Positions 7,281 to 15,683 of a stretch of 64,000 bases of DNA are shown one piece after another. Each line of letters opens with the position of its first letter. Position 1 is the first letter of the stretch. Below the pieces are notes generated by a model. That model was not told the DNA's origin, did not search any database, and saw only the letters and a list, made by a program, of their open reading frames with translations. Source of the stretch: Sphaerisporangium flaviroseum (GTDB lineage: Bacteria > Actinomycetota > Actinomycetes > Streptosporangiales > Streptosporangiaceae); assembly GCF_039537005.1 (NCBI RefSeq), contig NZ_BAAAZR010000002.1, forward strand, positions 434,001-498,000, written 5' to 3'. A program made the translations under genes and the position numbers.

Positions 7281-8534
7281 ATGAGTTCTCTTGCCGACGT
7301 CGATCCTGAGATCGCCGAGCTGATCAAGGCGGAGGAACGCCGCCAGACCGACACGGTCAAGCTGATCGCCTCGGAGAACTACGTATCCAGGGCCGTTCTC
7401 GAAGCCACCGGCAGCGTCCTGACGAACAAGTACTCCGAGGGCTACGCCGGTAAGCGGTACTACGAGGGCCAGCAGGTCATCGACCAGGTCGAGACCTTGG
7501 CCGTCGAGCGTGCCAAATCGCTGTTCGGGGTCGCCCACGCCAACGTCCAGCCCTATTCCGGCTCGCCTGCGAACCTCGCGATCTACATGGCGTTCCTGAA
7601 CCCGGGCGACACGGTCATGGGCATGGGCCTGCCGTTCGGCGGCCACCTGACCCACGGATGGTCGGTCTCCGCCACCGGCAAGTGGTTCAACCCGGTCAGG
7701 TACGGGGTCCGCCAGGACACCGGCCGCATCGACATGGACGAGGTACGGTCGCTCGCGCTGGAGCACCGCCCCAAGCTCATCTTCTGCGGCGGCACCGCCA
7801 TCCCGCGCACCATCGACTTCCCTGCCTTCGCCGAGGTGGCCCGCGAGGTCGGAGCCGTCCTCGCGGCCGACATCGCCCACATCGCCGGCCTGATCGCCGG
7901 TGGCGCCCACCCCTCGCCCGTGGGTCACGCCGACGTCATCTCCACCACCACGCACAAGACGCTGCGCGGCCCGCGCGGAGCCATGCTGATGGCCACCTCA
8001 GAGGAGCACGGCAAGGCACTGAACAAGGCCGTGTTCCCCGGTCTGCAGGGTGGCCCGCACAACCACACCACGGCCGCGATCGCCGTGGCGCTGCGCGAGG
8101 CGGCCACCGACGACTTCAAGACCTACGCCCGGCAGGTCGTGACCAACGCCAAGGCGCTGGCCGACGAGCTGTCGAGCCGCGGGTTCGACCTGGTCTCCGG
8201 TGGCACCGACAACCACCTCATCCTGATCGATCTGACGTCCAAGGGCGCGGCGGGCAAGCCGGCGGCACAGGCCCTCGACCGCGCCGGTCTTGAGACCAAC
8301 TACAACACCGTGCCGTTCGACCCGCGCAAGCCGTTCGACCCGTCCGGCCTTCGCATCGGCACGCCGTCGGTGACCAGCCGCGGCATGGGAGAGGCCGAGA
8401 TGCGGCAGATCGGCGCCTGGATGGACGAGGTGGTCACCGCCATCGCCAAGGGCGACGCCGAGGACGTCATCGCCCGCGTCCACGGAGAGGTCAGCGAACT
8501 GACCGCCAAGTTCCCGGCCCCCGGCCTGAGCTGA
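7281..8534 (+). CDS. glyA: Serine hydroxymethyltransferase
   Basis: The 417-residue PLP enzyme interconverts serine and glycine and loads tetrahydrofolate with a one-carbon unit. The Schiff-base lysine is Lys226 in STTTHKTLRGPRG, and the N-terminal KLIASENYVS and YSEGYAGKRYYEGQ folate/PLP signatures are intact. Length is standard. The ATG follows GAAGGG by 6 bases. It is controlled by the ZTP riboswitch directly upstream and followed by a compact hairpin. Confidence 0.97.
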   Translation: MSSLADVDPEIAELIKAEERRQTDTVKLIASENYVSRAVLEATGSVLTNKYSEGYAGKRYYEGQQVIDQVETLAVERAKSLFGVAHANVQPYSGSPANLAIYMAFLNPGDTVMGMGLPFGGHLTHGWSVSATGKWFNPVRYGVRQDTGRIDMDEVRSLALEHRPKLIFCGGTAIPRTIDFPAFAEVAREVGAVLAADIAHIAGLIAGGAHPSPVGHADVISTTTHKTLRGPRGAMLMATSEEHGKALNKAVFPGLQGGPHNHTTAAIAVALREAATDDFKTYARQVVTNAKALADELSSRGFDLVSGGTDNHLILIDLTSKGAAGKPAAQALDRAGLETNYNTVPFDPRKPFDPSGLRIGTPSVTSRGMGEAEMRQIGAWMDEVVTAIAKGDAEDVIARVHGEVSELTAKFPAPGLS

Positions 8535-8536
8535 GC

Positions 8537-8550
8537 GCCGGGTTCCCGGC
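8537..8550 (+). terminator. Hairpin directly after glyA
   Basis: GCCGGG-TT-CCCGGC starts three bases after the glyA stop. The stem is perfect but there is no U-tract, as is common for actinomycete terminators. Confidence 0.5.
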
Positions 8551-8560
8551 CCCCTGCCTG

Positions 8561-8750
8561 AGCGCCGAGTGCCTTCGGCCTGCGATCGTGGTGGCCTGAG
8601 CCGAGTGCTTTCGGCCTGAGCTGATCGCGGTGTCCTGAGCCGAGTGCCTTCGGCCTGAGGCGATCGTGGTGGCCTGAGTCGAGTGCCTTCGGCCTGAGGC
8701 GATCGTGGTGGCCTGAGGCGAGTGTCGTCAGCCTGAGGCGAGTGCCGGTC
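8561..8750. repeat. ~39-bp tandem minisatellite between glyA and rsgA
   Basis: About 4.7 imperfect copies of a 38-39 bp unit containing CGAGTGCCTTCGGCCTGAGG and CGATCGTGGTGGCCTGAG run head to tail; the third and fourth copies are nearly identical. The period is a multiple of three, so antisense frames stay open through it, but no start, ribosome-binding site or homology supports a gene. Apart from the small ORF entered separately, I see no other gene in 8535-8947. Confidence 0.8.
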
Positions 8751-8849
8751 GTAAATGTGTTGCCCGCGAGAGCCGGGCCCGCGATAAAGTGGGTCCGGCT
8801 TCGCCGCTTCTGAGGGAGGCGGCCGTGACGACCGGGAGGTGAGGACAGC

Positions 8850-8912
8850 ATGCGGGTCTTTCTGATGACCATGCCCATGTCCGTTTTCTCCCGGGTGCCG
8901 CTCACGCGCTGA
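8850..8912 (+). CDS. Possible 20-codon upstream ORF before rsgA
   Basis: MRVFLMTMPMSVFSRVPLTR is preceded by GGGAGGTGAGGACAGC, a plausible ribosome-binding site, and ends 35 bases before the rsgA start. It is Met- and hydrophobic-rich. It could be a leader peptide or chance; no family match is known to me. Confidence 0.3.
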   Translation: MRVFLMTMPMSVFSRVPLTR

Positions 8913-8947
8913 AGCCGCAGGCGCCCGGTTCCTGAAGGGTGCCACAG

Positions 8948-10048
8948 TTGACCACTCTCGGTCATGATCTTTCATCTCTCGGCTGGAACGACTCTCTCGC
9001 AGCCGCTCTTCCGGGCGGTGCCGTCCCCGCCCGCGTGGCCCGCGTCGATCGCGGCGCCGCCGACGTCATCACTTCCGACGGTCACCACCTGGCCCAGTAC
9101 GCCGCCCCGTTGCGGCGGGCGACGGTGGACGACCCGGTGGCCCTGCCGTGCGTGGGGGACTGGGCCGCCCTCACGAGGCTGCCGGAGGGCCGCTACGAGC
9201 TCGACGCGATCCTGCCCAGAAGGACCGCCTTCGTGCGAGGCGGGGTCGGCCGCGACTCCCGGGGCGGCCTGTCCGGCGACTCGCGGGGGCAGGTGCTGGC
9301 CGCCAACGTGGACGTGGTGTTCGTCGCCGAGCCCGCGTTGCACGGTTCCGACTTCGCCGACCTCGGCCGGGTGGAGCGGCTGCTCGCCCTGGCCTGGGAG
9401 AGCGGAGCCCGGCCGGTCGTGTTGATCACCAAGTCCGATCTCGTGGGGGAGCATCTCGCTGGCCTGCTCGACGACGTGGCCGCCGCGGCGCCGGGTGTGG
9501 ACCTCCACGCCGTCTGCTCGGTCACGGGCGAGGGGGTCGAGGTGGTGCGGAACCATCTCGGCGGCTCGCGTACCGCGGTGATACTCGGGGCCTCGGGCGC
9601 CGGCAAGTCGACCCTGGTCAACGCGCTGGCGGGCGAGGAGGTGATGGAGACCCAGCAGGTGCGGGCGAGTGACGGCCGGGGCCGTCACACGACCGTGCAC
9701 CGCGAGCTGATCCCGCTGTCCGGCGGCGGTCTGGTGATCGACACGCCGGGCATCAGGCGCGTGGGCCTGTACGAGATGAGCCGTGGCGTCGACCTGGTGT
9801 TCGCCGACATCGAGGAGCTGGCAGAGGAGTGCCGGTTCTCCGACTGCGCCCACGAGAGCGAGCCCGGCTGTGCGGTCCTGGAGGCCCTCGAGTCGGGAGA
9901 GCTGCCCGAACGCCGCCTGGAGAGCTGGCGCAAGCTCCAGCGCGAGGCGGCGTGGATGGCACGCCGCACCGACGCCCGGCTCCAGTCGGAGGAGACCCGC
10001 AAGTGGAAGGTCATCCACAAGTCCATGCGGGGCAGGGGCCGCCCCTGA
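8948..10048 (+). CDS. rsgA: Ribosome small-subunit-dependent GTPase A (RsgA/YjeQ)
   Basis: This circularly permuted GTPase checks late maturation of the 30S subunit. The G motifs come in the permuted order: TKSD (G4) near residue 160, then GASGAGKST (G1), then DTPG (G3), followed by the zinc module Cys-x-x-x-x-Cys-x-His with a later Cys (CRFSDCAHESEPGC). The TTG start is preferred because GAAGG lies 9 bases upstream; the GTG at 8939 would abut the same purine run with no spacing. Length is about 366 residues, normal for the family. Confidence 0.93.
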   Translation: MTTLGHDLSSLGWNDSLAAALPGGAVPARVARVDRGAADVITSDGHHLAQYAAPLRRATVDDPVALPCVGDWAALTRLPEGRYELDAILPRRTAFVRGGVGRDSRGGLSGDSRGQVLAANVDVVFVAEPALHGSDFADLGRVERLLALAWESGARPVVLITKSDLVGEHLAGLLDDVAAAAPGVDLHAVCSVTGEGVEVVRNHLGGSRTAVILGASGAGKSTLVNALAGEEVMETQQVRASDGRGRHTTVHRELIPLSGGGLVIDTPGIRRVGLYEMSRGVDLVFADIEELAEECRFSDCAHESEPGCAVLEALESGELPERRLESWRKLQREAAWMARRTDARLQSEETRKWKVIHKSMRGRGRP

Positions 10049-10215
10049 AAGCGGCCACGGGGGCCATGCCTGGTAACGGGGGCCATGCCTGGCAATGGGG
10101 CCAGGGCCGGCCCTGGCAGGAGCGGGCGTGAGGGGCGTCTCTGGTACCCAGGGAGCCGGGAGGGGTGCCGCGGTCAGCGGCGGGACCGATCAGCAGGATC
10201 CGGCGAGATGACCCC

Positions 10216-11380
10216 GTGGAGTGGTTCGGCGAGAATGGGCCCCGGCTCGCCACCCTGGGTTGCCCGCCGTATCACGGCGCCGGATTCGCCGCCCCGCCTC
10301 CCGCCGCGTCGGCGCCGTTACACAGGGTCGGGGCGCCGGAGGTAATGTGCGCTCCCGGGGGGCCCATCGACTCGGTCTCGGCGGGCAGCAACCCGTGGAG
10401 AGTGGTTCGGCAAGATTGGGCCCCGGCTCGCCCTCCCACCCCGGGTTGCCCGCCGTAGCAGGGCGCCGGGTTCGCTGCCCCGTCTCCTGCCGCGTCGGCG
10501 CCGTAACACAGGGTCGGGGCGCCGGAGGTGATGTGCGCTCCCGGGTGGCCCGTCGACTCGGGTCTCGGCGGGCAGCAACCCGTGGAGAGTGGTTCGGCAA
10601 GATTGGGCCCCGGCTCGCCCTCCCACCCTGGGTTGTCCGCCGTATCACGGCGCCGGATTCGCCGCCCCGCCTCCCGCCGCGTCGGCGCCGGTTGAGAAGT
10701 CTCACCGGGCGCCGGTTGTGAGGTCTCGCCGGTGACGAGAGCTGCGGCCGCAGCCCATCGCGACCAGACACGATCGCGAGCACGGGACCTGAAAGCGGCC
10801 ACTGGGCTGGATGTGGTGAGGTCGAGGGGACGGGCGCGGATCACCTCTGGTGCCCGGCTCCTGAATTGCGGCGCCGATGCGGCCGGGGGTGACGCGGTGA
10901 ATCCGGCGCTGTGGTGCGGTGAGGAGTCTGGGGTGGGCGGGTGAGTCGGGGCCCATTCTTGCCGGCCGATCGTGGTGTTCATGTTCGCCGGATGGCCGGA
11001 TGGCCGGGTGGCCGGATGGCCGGGTGGCCGGGTGGCCGGCGGTGCGGGCGTCGATCACCTTTGGTGCCCCCGATCGTGTGTTGGGGCGCCGGTGCGGCGG
11101 GGGGTGACGCGGTGAATCCGGCGCCGTGGTGCGGCGGGGAGTCTGGGGTGGGCGGGTGAGTCGGGGCCCATTCTTGCCGGCCGATCGTGGTGTTCATGCT
11201 CGTTGGTGGTCGGTTCGCGGGGGGTGCGGGCGTCGATCACCTCTGGTGCCCGGTTCCTGAATTGCGGTGCCGGTGTGGTGGGGGGTGGCGCGGTGAATCC
11301 GGTGCCGTGGTGCGGCGGGGAGTCTGGGGTGGGCGGGTGAGTCGGGGCCCATTCTTGCCGGCCGATCGTGGTGTTCATGC
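10216..11380. repeat. Six ~181-bp repeat units in 3+3 inverted arrangement
   Basis: Three direct copies are anchored at GTGGTTCGGC (10221), 10402 and 10589 (periods 181 and 187). Three more copies of the same unit lie in opposite orientation, marked by GGGGCCCATTCTT at about 10949, 11164 and 11345 (periods 215 and 181). Shared blocks on either strand include GAATGGGCCCC, CGCCGGATTC, GCGTCGGCGCCG and GCGCCGGAGGT. The unique spacer is about 10690-10838. The inverted copies each hold an open frame beginning MNTTIGRQEWAP, but no ribosome-binding site or homology supports translation. The whole interval 10049-11569 has no credible gene; 10049-10130 holds a shorter GGGGGCCATGCCTGG repeat. Confidence 0.85.
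10986..11040. repeat. 9-bp tandem repeat inside the inverted array
   Basis: About six copies of GGCCGGRTG follow one another. They account for the longer 215-bp spacing between the first two inverted units and look like a secondary slippage expansion. Confidence 0.8.
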
Positions 11381-11402
11381 TCGCTGATGGTCGGTTCGCG
11401 GG

Positions 11403-11510
11403 GCGTGAGGCCGGTCCTGGCGGCCGGGACGAAGGTCGGTCCTGGGGCGGGGACGAAGGTCGGTCCTAAGGCGGGGGCGAGGGTCGGTCCTGGTGGCGGG
11501 CGAGGGGCGG
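11403..11510. repeat. ~24-bp tandem repeat upstream of the phosphoribosyltransferase gene
   Basis: Four imperfect copies of a unit containing GGTCGGTCCTGG followed by GGCGGGGACGAA run up to about 60 bp before the next gene. The frame of that gene stays open through them (AGTKVGPG repeats), but the downstream ATG is the better start. Confidence 0.75.
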
Positions 11511-11569
11511 GTGTGGTTGCCTCTCGCCCGCGGCGGCTTGGCTGCGGGGCGAAGGGGTACGTTGATGGC

Positions 11570-12226
11570 ATGGGCGCTAGTCGGCGGGTGTCCCTGCCCT
11601 TCGCCGACAGGGCGGAGGCGGGCGCCCTGCTCGCCGAGATGCTGGCGGACATCGGTCTCGCCGACCCGGTGATCCTCGCGCTGCCGCGCGGGGGCGTGGC
11701 GGTGGCGGCGCCGGTCGCCGAGCGGCTGGACGCGCCACTCGACGTCCTCGTGACTCGCAAGATCGGGCATCCGGATCAGCCGGAGCTGGGACTGGGGGCG
11801 ATCGCCGAGGGCGGGGAGCCGGTGTTCGACGTGGCGTTCCTGTCCCGGCTGAGGATCAGCGTGGAGGATGTGACGCCGGTCGTCGAGCAGGAGCGGCGCG
11901 AGCTCGCGAGAAGGGTGACCGCCTACCGGGGAGAGCGCGCGCTTCCCAGGCTGGCCGGGCGGGACGTCGTGGTGGTCGACGACGGGCTCGCGACGGGCGG
12001 GACGGCCCGTGCGGCGCTGCGCGCCATACGGGCGGCAAGGCCGCGCAGGCTGGTGCTGGCGGTGCCTGTGGGATCGTCAAGGACGGTCGCGGCACTCAGA
12101 GATGAGGCGGACGAGGTGGTCGTGATCGCCACCCCGTCCGGGTTCAGCGCCGTCGGCCAGTGGTACGTACGGTTCGACCAGTTGACCGACGCGGATGTCC
12201 TGCGCCTGCTCCGGCGCGGACGGTGA
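11570..12226 (+). CDS. Phosphoribosyltransferase-family protein
   Basis: The 218-residue protein has a type I phosphoribosyltransferase fold with the PRPP loop VVVVDDGLATGGT near residues 133-145 and an upstream LPRGGVAVAAPVA block typical of the ComF/YdhN-like subgroup found alone or fused to hydrolases in actinomycetes. The substrate cannot be deduced. The frame extends 61 codons upstream through tandem repeats; the ATG at 11570 is chosen because family similarity begins there (VSLPFADRAEAGALLA). The final codons belong to a tandem repeat that continues past the stop. Confidence 0.8.
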   Translation: MGASRRVSLPFADRAEAGALLAEMLADIGLADPVILALPRGGVAVAAPVAERLDAPLDVLVTRKIGHPDQPELGLGAIAEGGEPVFDVAFLSRLRISVEDVTPVVEQERRELARRVTAYRGERALPRLAGRDVVVVDDGLATGGTARAALRAIRAARPRRLVLAVPVGSSRTVAALRDEADEVVVIATPSGFSAVGQWYVRFDQLTDADVLRLLRRGR

Positions 12227-12420
12227 CTCCCCGTCTGGGTCAGGGGGAACGGGGAGCGGAGGTGCTCCTGCCCTGCGCCTGCTCCGGCGCGGACGGTGAC
12301 TCCCCGTCTGCGTCAGGGGGAACGGGGGGGCGGAGGTTCTCCCGTCCTGCGCCTGCTCTGGCGCGGGCGGTGACTCTCCGCCTGCAGGGGGAACGGATGT
12401 TCTCCGCCTGCTGCGGCAAA
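12201..12420. repeat. ~73-bp tandem repeat copying the gene 3' end
   Basis: TGCGCCTGCTCCGGCGCGG, which encodes the last residues of the phosphoribosyltransferase, recurs at 12274, 12348 (one change) and in decayed form at about 12405. The units also share ACGGTGACTCCCCGTCTG and GTCAGGGGGAACGGGG. The coding tail has been tandemly amplified downstream of its own stop. No gene is seen in 12227-12584. Confidence 0.8.
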
Positions 12421-12496
12421 GGCGGTGAACGGGGGATTCGCCTGCGTAGGGGACTGGGGGAAGCGGTGGGCGCCGTCCGCGGCGGGACGGGCGCCC

Positions 12497-12560
12497 GCGT
12501 GATCATGCGGCAATTGCGGCCCTGGAGGCGTACAGGAGCGGAAAAGCCGCATGATCACGC
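12497..12560. terminator. Bidirectional terminator between phosphoribosyltransferase and whiB
   Basis: A perfect 15-bp inverted repeat, GCGTGATCATGCGGC (12497-12511) and GCCGCATGATCACGC (12546-12560), encloses a 34-base loop. It lies between convergent genes, so it can serve both strands. Confidence 0.7.
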
Positions 12561-12584
12561 TGGACAGAACATGCCGGTGGAGGT

Positions 12585-12896
12585 TCAGGCAGCACTGATG
12601 CCAGCGCTCGCGGCACGCCGCATGCGCCGACGGCGCTCGGACGCGCGCTCGTCCTCGTTCAGCCCGCCCCACGTGCCGTACTTCTCGGGACGCGAAAGGG
12701 CATAGTCGAGGCACTCCGCACGGACAGGGCACTGGGCGCAGATGGCCTTGGCCTTGCGCTCACGAATGTCGCGCTCCGGCTGACGCTCGCCGTCAGGACC
12801 GAAGAACAGCACAAGGTCCTCTCCCCGGCACGCGGCGTCATCCTGCCAACCCCAGCTGGGGCGCGGGCGGGCGATCTGCCGACGTACCTGAGACAT
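12585..12896 (-). CDS. WhiB-family iron-sulfur transcriptional regulator
   Basis: The 103-residue protein has the four cluster cysteines Cys23, Cys53, Cys56 and Cys62 (CxxC pair AQCPVRAEC), the GTWGG turn at 74-78 and a basic C-terminal tail ERRRRMRRA that contacts DNA. WhiB proteins bind a [4Fe-4S] cluster and usually partner the primary sigma factor. The subclass is not one I can name; it has an unusual RQPERDIRERKAK insert before the second cysteine. The ATG has AAGGTGG 6 bases upstream. A perfect palindrome lies about 50 bp upstream. Confidence 0.92.
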   Translation of the reverse strand: MSQVRRQIARPRPSWGWQDDAACRGEDLVLFFGPDGERQPERDIRERKAKAICAQCPVRAECLDYALSRPEKYGTWGGLNEDERASERRRRMRRAASAGISAA

Positions 12897-12941
12897 GAGA
12901 AACCACCTTAGGTGAGAGGTATTTCGTGTTTGTGCCGCATA

Positions 12942-12958
12942 GGACGCTTATGGCGTCC
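12942..12958 (-). promoter_or_regulatory. Palindrome upstream of whiB
   Basis: GGACGC-TTATG-GCGTCC is a perfect 6-5-6 palindrome 46-62 bp before the WhiB start codon. It could be an operator or the tail of the upstream gene's terminator region. Confidence 0.35.
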
Positions 12959-12993
12959 CTGATTCCAACGCCGTGATAGTCCGTGGTGTTCCC

Positions 12994-13008
12994 GGCTCAG
13001 TCTGAGCC
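12994..13008 (-). terminator. Short hairpin after the Suc_Fer-like gene
   Basis: GGCTCAG-T-CTGAGCC begins immediately after the stop codon of the leftward Suc_Fer-like gene. The perfect 7-bp palindrome could end its transcript before whiB. Confidence 0.45.
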
Positions 13009-13917
13009 TCAGGTCAGCACGGGCGTGCCGCACCGGATTGGCTCCAGCGCCGCCAGCCTGTAGGTCATGATCGTGTCGGCGCATGCCGTACCGCACGGCG
13101 CGAACACCGTCCGCTCGACCACAACCCGGAACCGGACGTCCCCGTGGCGCACAACCGCCTCGGTGACGTCACCGTCCGACCTGGTGGATTCCACGGCCAC
13201 TCCGCCTACCGAGAGCTCGCCCGTATGTGCCCGGACGAAATGCTCGGCGGCCTGCGATGGCTCAGGGATACCTGCGCGTCCCCGGAAACGGTCGAGAACG
13301 ATCTCGCCGTGCCGGTACGCGTTTGCCGCCGCGATCGCGGCAGCCTGAGACATGCTGCCGTAGTAAAGCCCGTGTGGCAAGCACACAAGGTTAGCGGCGT
13401 ACCGATCGCCGCCCACATGAGTGGTTTCCCACACTCTTCCCGGCAGGCTTTCACCTAAAACCCGCGCGATGGGAAGGCCGATGCGGGCACAACACGCGTT
13501 GCGCCTGGCATGTGTGCAGACCAGGAACACCGGCTCCTTCACCAGTATGCAGGACTCCGGAACCACTCCGCGCACGAGAGATCCCAGGTCAAGATCTCCG
13601 GGGTCGTCGAAGAAGCCCTCCGCCAGCCAGGGGACCTCCGCGGTGGTGTCCGCGACCAGGATCCTGAGCGGCCCCGCCGCCTCGTCGCGGCGCCCGGGCC
13701 GCCTGATGAGCTGGGGACGCACGCCGAGCTCGGTCGCGCGTTCGATCAGCGCGTGGACCTCGGCGGGCAGCGCGCATTCCGAGAGATGGGACGCCCACGG
13801 GCCGGTGTGCTCGACGAGCAGCCAGAAGCGGGCGCCGACCGTCGCGCTCGCCAGCGTCGGCACCTCGCCTGTGTGGCTACCGACGGGATGTCCGCATCCC
13901 CGTGCCCGCTCGCTCAT
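13009..13917 (-). CDS. Sucrase/ferredoxin-like (Suc_Fer, thioredoxin-fold) protein under iron control
   Basis: The 302-residue protein has the Suc_Fer-like signature: CTHARRNACCARIG near residues 138-151, then THVGGDRYAANLV with the conserved His. Relatives bind a [2Fe-2S] cluster on a thioredoxin-like fold and are often iron-regulated. An iron box sits 25 bp upstream of the start. GTG-ATG are adjacent; the ATG is taken because GGAGGAGGG then has better spacing. The gene stands alone, divergent from nothing nearby. A siderophore-iron-reducing role is possible but unproven. Confidence 0.8.
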   Translation of the reverse strand: MSERARGCGHPVGSHTGEVPTLASATVGARFWLLVEHTGPWASHLSECALPAEVHALIERATELGVRPQLIRRPGRRDEAAGPLRILVADTTAEVPWLAEGFFDDPGDLDLGSLVRGVVPESCILVKEPVFLVCTHARRNACCARIGLPIARVLGESLPGRVWETTHVGGDRYAANLVCLPHGLYYGSMSQAAAIAAANAYRHGEIVLDRFRGRAGIPEPSQAAEHFVRAHTGELSVGGVAVESTRSDGDVTEAVVRHGDVRFRVVVERTVFAPCGTACADTIMTYRLAALEPIRCGTPVLT

Positions 13918-13941
13918 CACGCAACCCTCCTCCCCGGTGGC

Positions 13942-13960
13942 TTAGGTAAGACTAACCTAA
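13942..13960 (-). promoter_or_regulatory. DmdR/IdeR iron box
   Basis: TTAGGTAAGACTAACCTAA is a 19-bp near-perfect match to the actinobacterial iron-box consensus (TTAGGTTAG-C-TAACCTAA form). It lies just upstream of the Suc_Fer-like start, where Fe2+-loaded DmdR/IdeR would repress. Confidence 0.85.
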
Positions 13961-14093
13961 CGGTTACGTTCGTGCGCGTGGGGGCGCAGGATTCAGGGGT
14001 GTCCATCAGTCATGGGCCTATGCGAATGGGGGCTGTGAGATACCTCACCCCCCCGATTACGCCAAGAGGGTTGCCCGGCGGCCGGCCGGAGGA

Positions 14094-15683
14094 CTAGCGG
14101 GAGTGGTCGGCCAGGATCCGTTCCGCCGCGGGCAGGGCCGCGGCGCGGTCCTCGGGCACCAGGCCGATCCGAGTGCGCCGGTCGAGGAGGTCGCCCGCGT
14201 CCAGCGCGCCCTCGTGCCGCACCGCCCACGCCAGCTCGGCCAGGGTGACGCCCAGCGGCAGCGTCCCGGCCAGCTCCGGCTCCCGCTCCGCCAGTTCGTG
14301 CACGGCCGCGGCCTCAGAGCCGTACCGCTCCACCAGCCGGAAGGGGACCCGTCCCCTTCCGGAATCGCCACCCGCGCCCGCGTGCCCGCCGGAGCTCCGG
14401 GCCCGGTGGCCATCCGCGCCCACGAGCGGCAGTCGCGCCGTACGGGCGGCGGGCGCGTCCGGGAACGCCGTGTCGACGGCGTCCTCTGCCATCCTGCGGT
14501 AGGTGGTGAGCTTGCCGCCGACGATCGTCACGACGCCGTCAGGGGCCTTGACGACCGAGTGCCTGCGGGAGAGGTCGGAAGTGCGCCCCTCGCCGGTCAG
14601 CAGCGGTCTGAGGCCCGCGTAGGCCCCGGCCACGTCCGCGCGGGCCACCGGAACCTCCAGAACCGAGTTGAGCACCTCCAGGAGGAACGCCACATCGGTC
14701 TCCGGGACCTCGGGCACGTCGGGGATCGGGCCGTCCACCGGCTCGTCGGTGAGCCCTACGTAGACGCGGCCGTCAGGCTGGGGGAGGACCAGGACGAACC
14801 GGGTCCCCTCGCCTGGGATCGGCACATGCATGCTCGCGCGGAGCTCGCCGAGGGTGCCGGGGCGCAGGACCAGGTGGGTGCCCCTGGAAGGCCGCATGGA
14901 CACCGAGGAGGTGAGCCGCCCCGCCCACACGCCGGTCGCGTTGATCACCTTGCGGGCGCGGATCGCGAACGTGTCCCCGTCCAGCTCGTCGCGGACCTCG
15001 GCTCCGTCACCGGAGATGCTCAAGGCCCGGCACCGCGTGAGCACCCGGGCCCCGTGAGCGGCGGCCGTCCTCGCGATCGCGACCACCAGCCGGGCGTCGT
15101 CGACCACCCGGCCGTCGAAGGACGCCAGCGCGCCCCGCAGGCCGTCCGGGCGCAGGGCGGGCACAAGGGCGCGGGCGCGGGAGGCCGTGACGCGGGACGG
15201 GCCGGGCAGCAGCCGCCGCGGGGTGCCCGCCGAGGCCCGCAGCAGGTCTCCGAGCCGGTAGCCCGCCATCACGACCCCCGCCTGGCTCCTTCCGACCTCC
15301 GGGGTCAGGGGCAGCAGGTACGGCTGGGCGCGGACCAGGTGCGGAGCGGTGCGGCACAGCAGCACGCCGCGCTCGACCGCGCTCTCCCTGGCCACCCCGA
15401 TCTGGCCCTTCGCGAGGTAGCGCAGTCCTCCGTGGATCATCTTGGAGCTCCACCGCGAGGTGCCGAACGCGAGGTCGTGCGCGTCGATCGCCGCGACGGA
15501 AAGGCCCCGGGACGCCGCGTCGAGCGCCACCCCGGCCCCCGTGGCGCCCAGGCCGACGACGAGCACGTCCACGACGGTCTCGCGGACCTCGGCCAGCTCG
15601 CGGGCACGCCGCGCGGCGTTGAGAGAGGACCCTGCCGGCGGGCCGGACGAAGCGCCCGCGTACGGGCCGGGCGGGGAGTTCAC
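14094..15683 (-). CDS. glpD: FAD-dependent glycerol-3-phosphate dehydrogenase
   Basis: The 529-residue flavoenzyme oxidises glycerol 3-phosphate to dihydroxyacetone phosphate at the membrane. The FAD-binding Rossmann motif is VDVLVVGLGATGAG near residues 32-45, followed by the family motif SSKMIHGGLRYL and a C-terminal GGKLTTYR block. The second residue of the glycine motif is Leu rather than the usual Gly (GLGATGAG), a small oddity. The GTG start is chosen for AGAGG about 9 bases upstream. It is divergent from an alkyl-DHAP-synthase-like gene, so both may work on DHAP. Confidence 0.9.
   Translation of the reverse strand: MNSPPGPYAGASSGPPAGSSLNAARRARELAEVRETVVDVLVVGLGATGAGVALDAASRGLSVAAIDAHDLAFGTSRWSSKMIHGGLRYLAKGQIGVARESAVERGVLLCRTAPHLVRAQPYLLPLTPEVGRSQAGVVMAGYRLGDLLRASAGTPRRLLPGPSRVTASRARALVPALRPDGLRGALASFDGRVVDDARLVVAIARTAAAHGARVLTRCRALSISGDGAEVRDELDGDTFAIRARKVINATGVWAGRLTSSVSMRPSRGTHLVLRPGTLGELRASMHVPIPGEGTRFVLVLPQPDGRVYVGLTDEPVDGPIPDVPEVPETDVAFLLEVLNSVLEVPVARADVAGAYAGLRPLLTGEGRTSDLSRRHSVVKAPDGVVTIVGGKLTTYRRMAEDAVDTAFPDAPAARTARLPLVGADGHRARSSGGHAGAGGDSGRGRVPFRLVERYGSEAAAVHELAEREPELAGTLPLGVTLAELAWAVRHEGALDAGDLLDRRTRIGLVPEDRAAALPAAERILADHSR

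Noticed and set aside
8561..8750. CRISPR-like spacing of the 39-bp repeat
   Set aside because: Copies are contiguous with no unique spacers, and no cas gene is near.
10190..11378. Minus- and plus-strand ORFs within the 181-bp repeat array
   Set aside because: They restate the repeats; no ribosome-binding site or homology.
12905..12925. Second iron box before whiB (CTTAGGTGAGAGG)
   Set aside because: Only a half-site; the TAACCTAA arm is missing.
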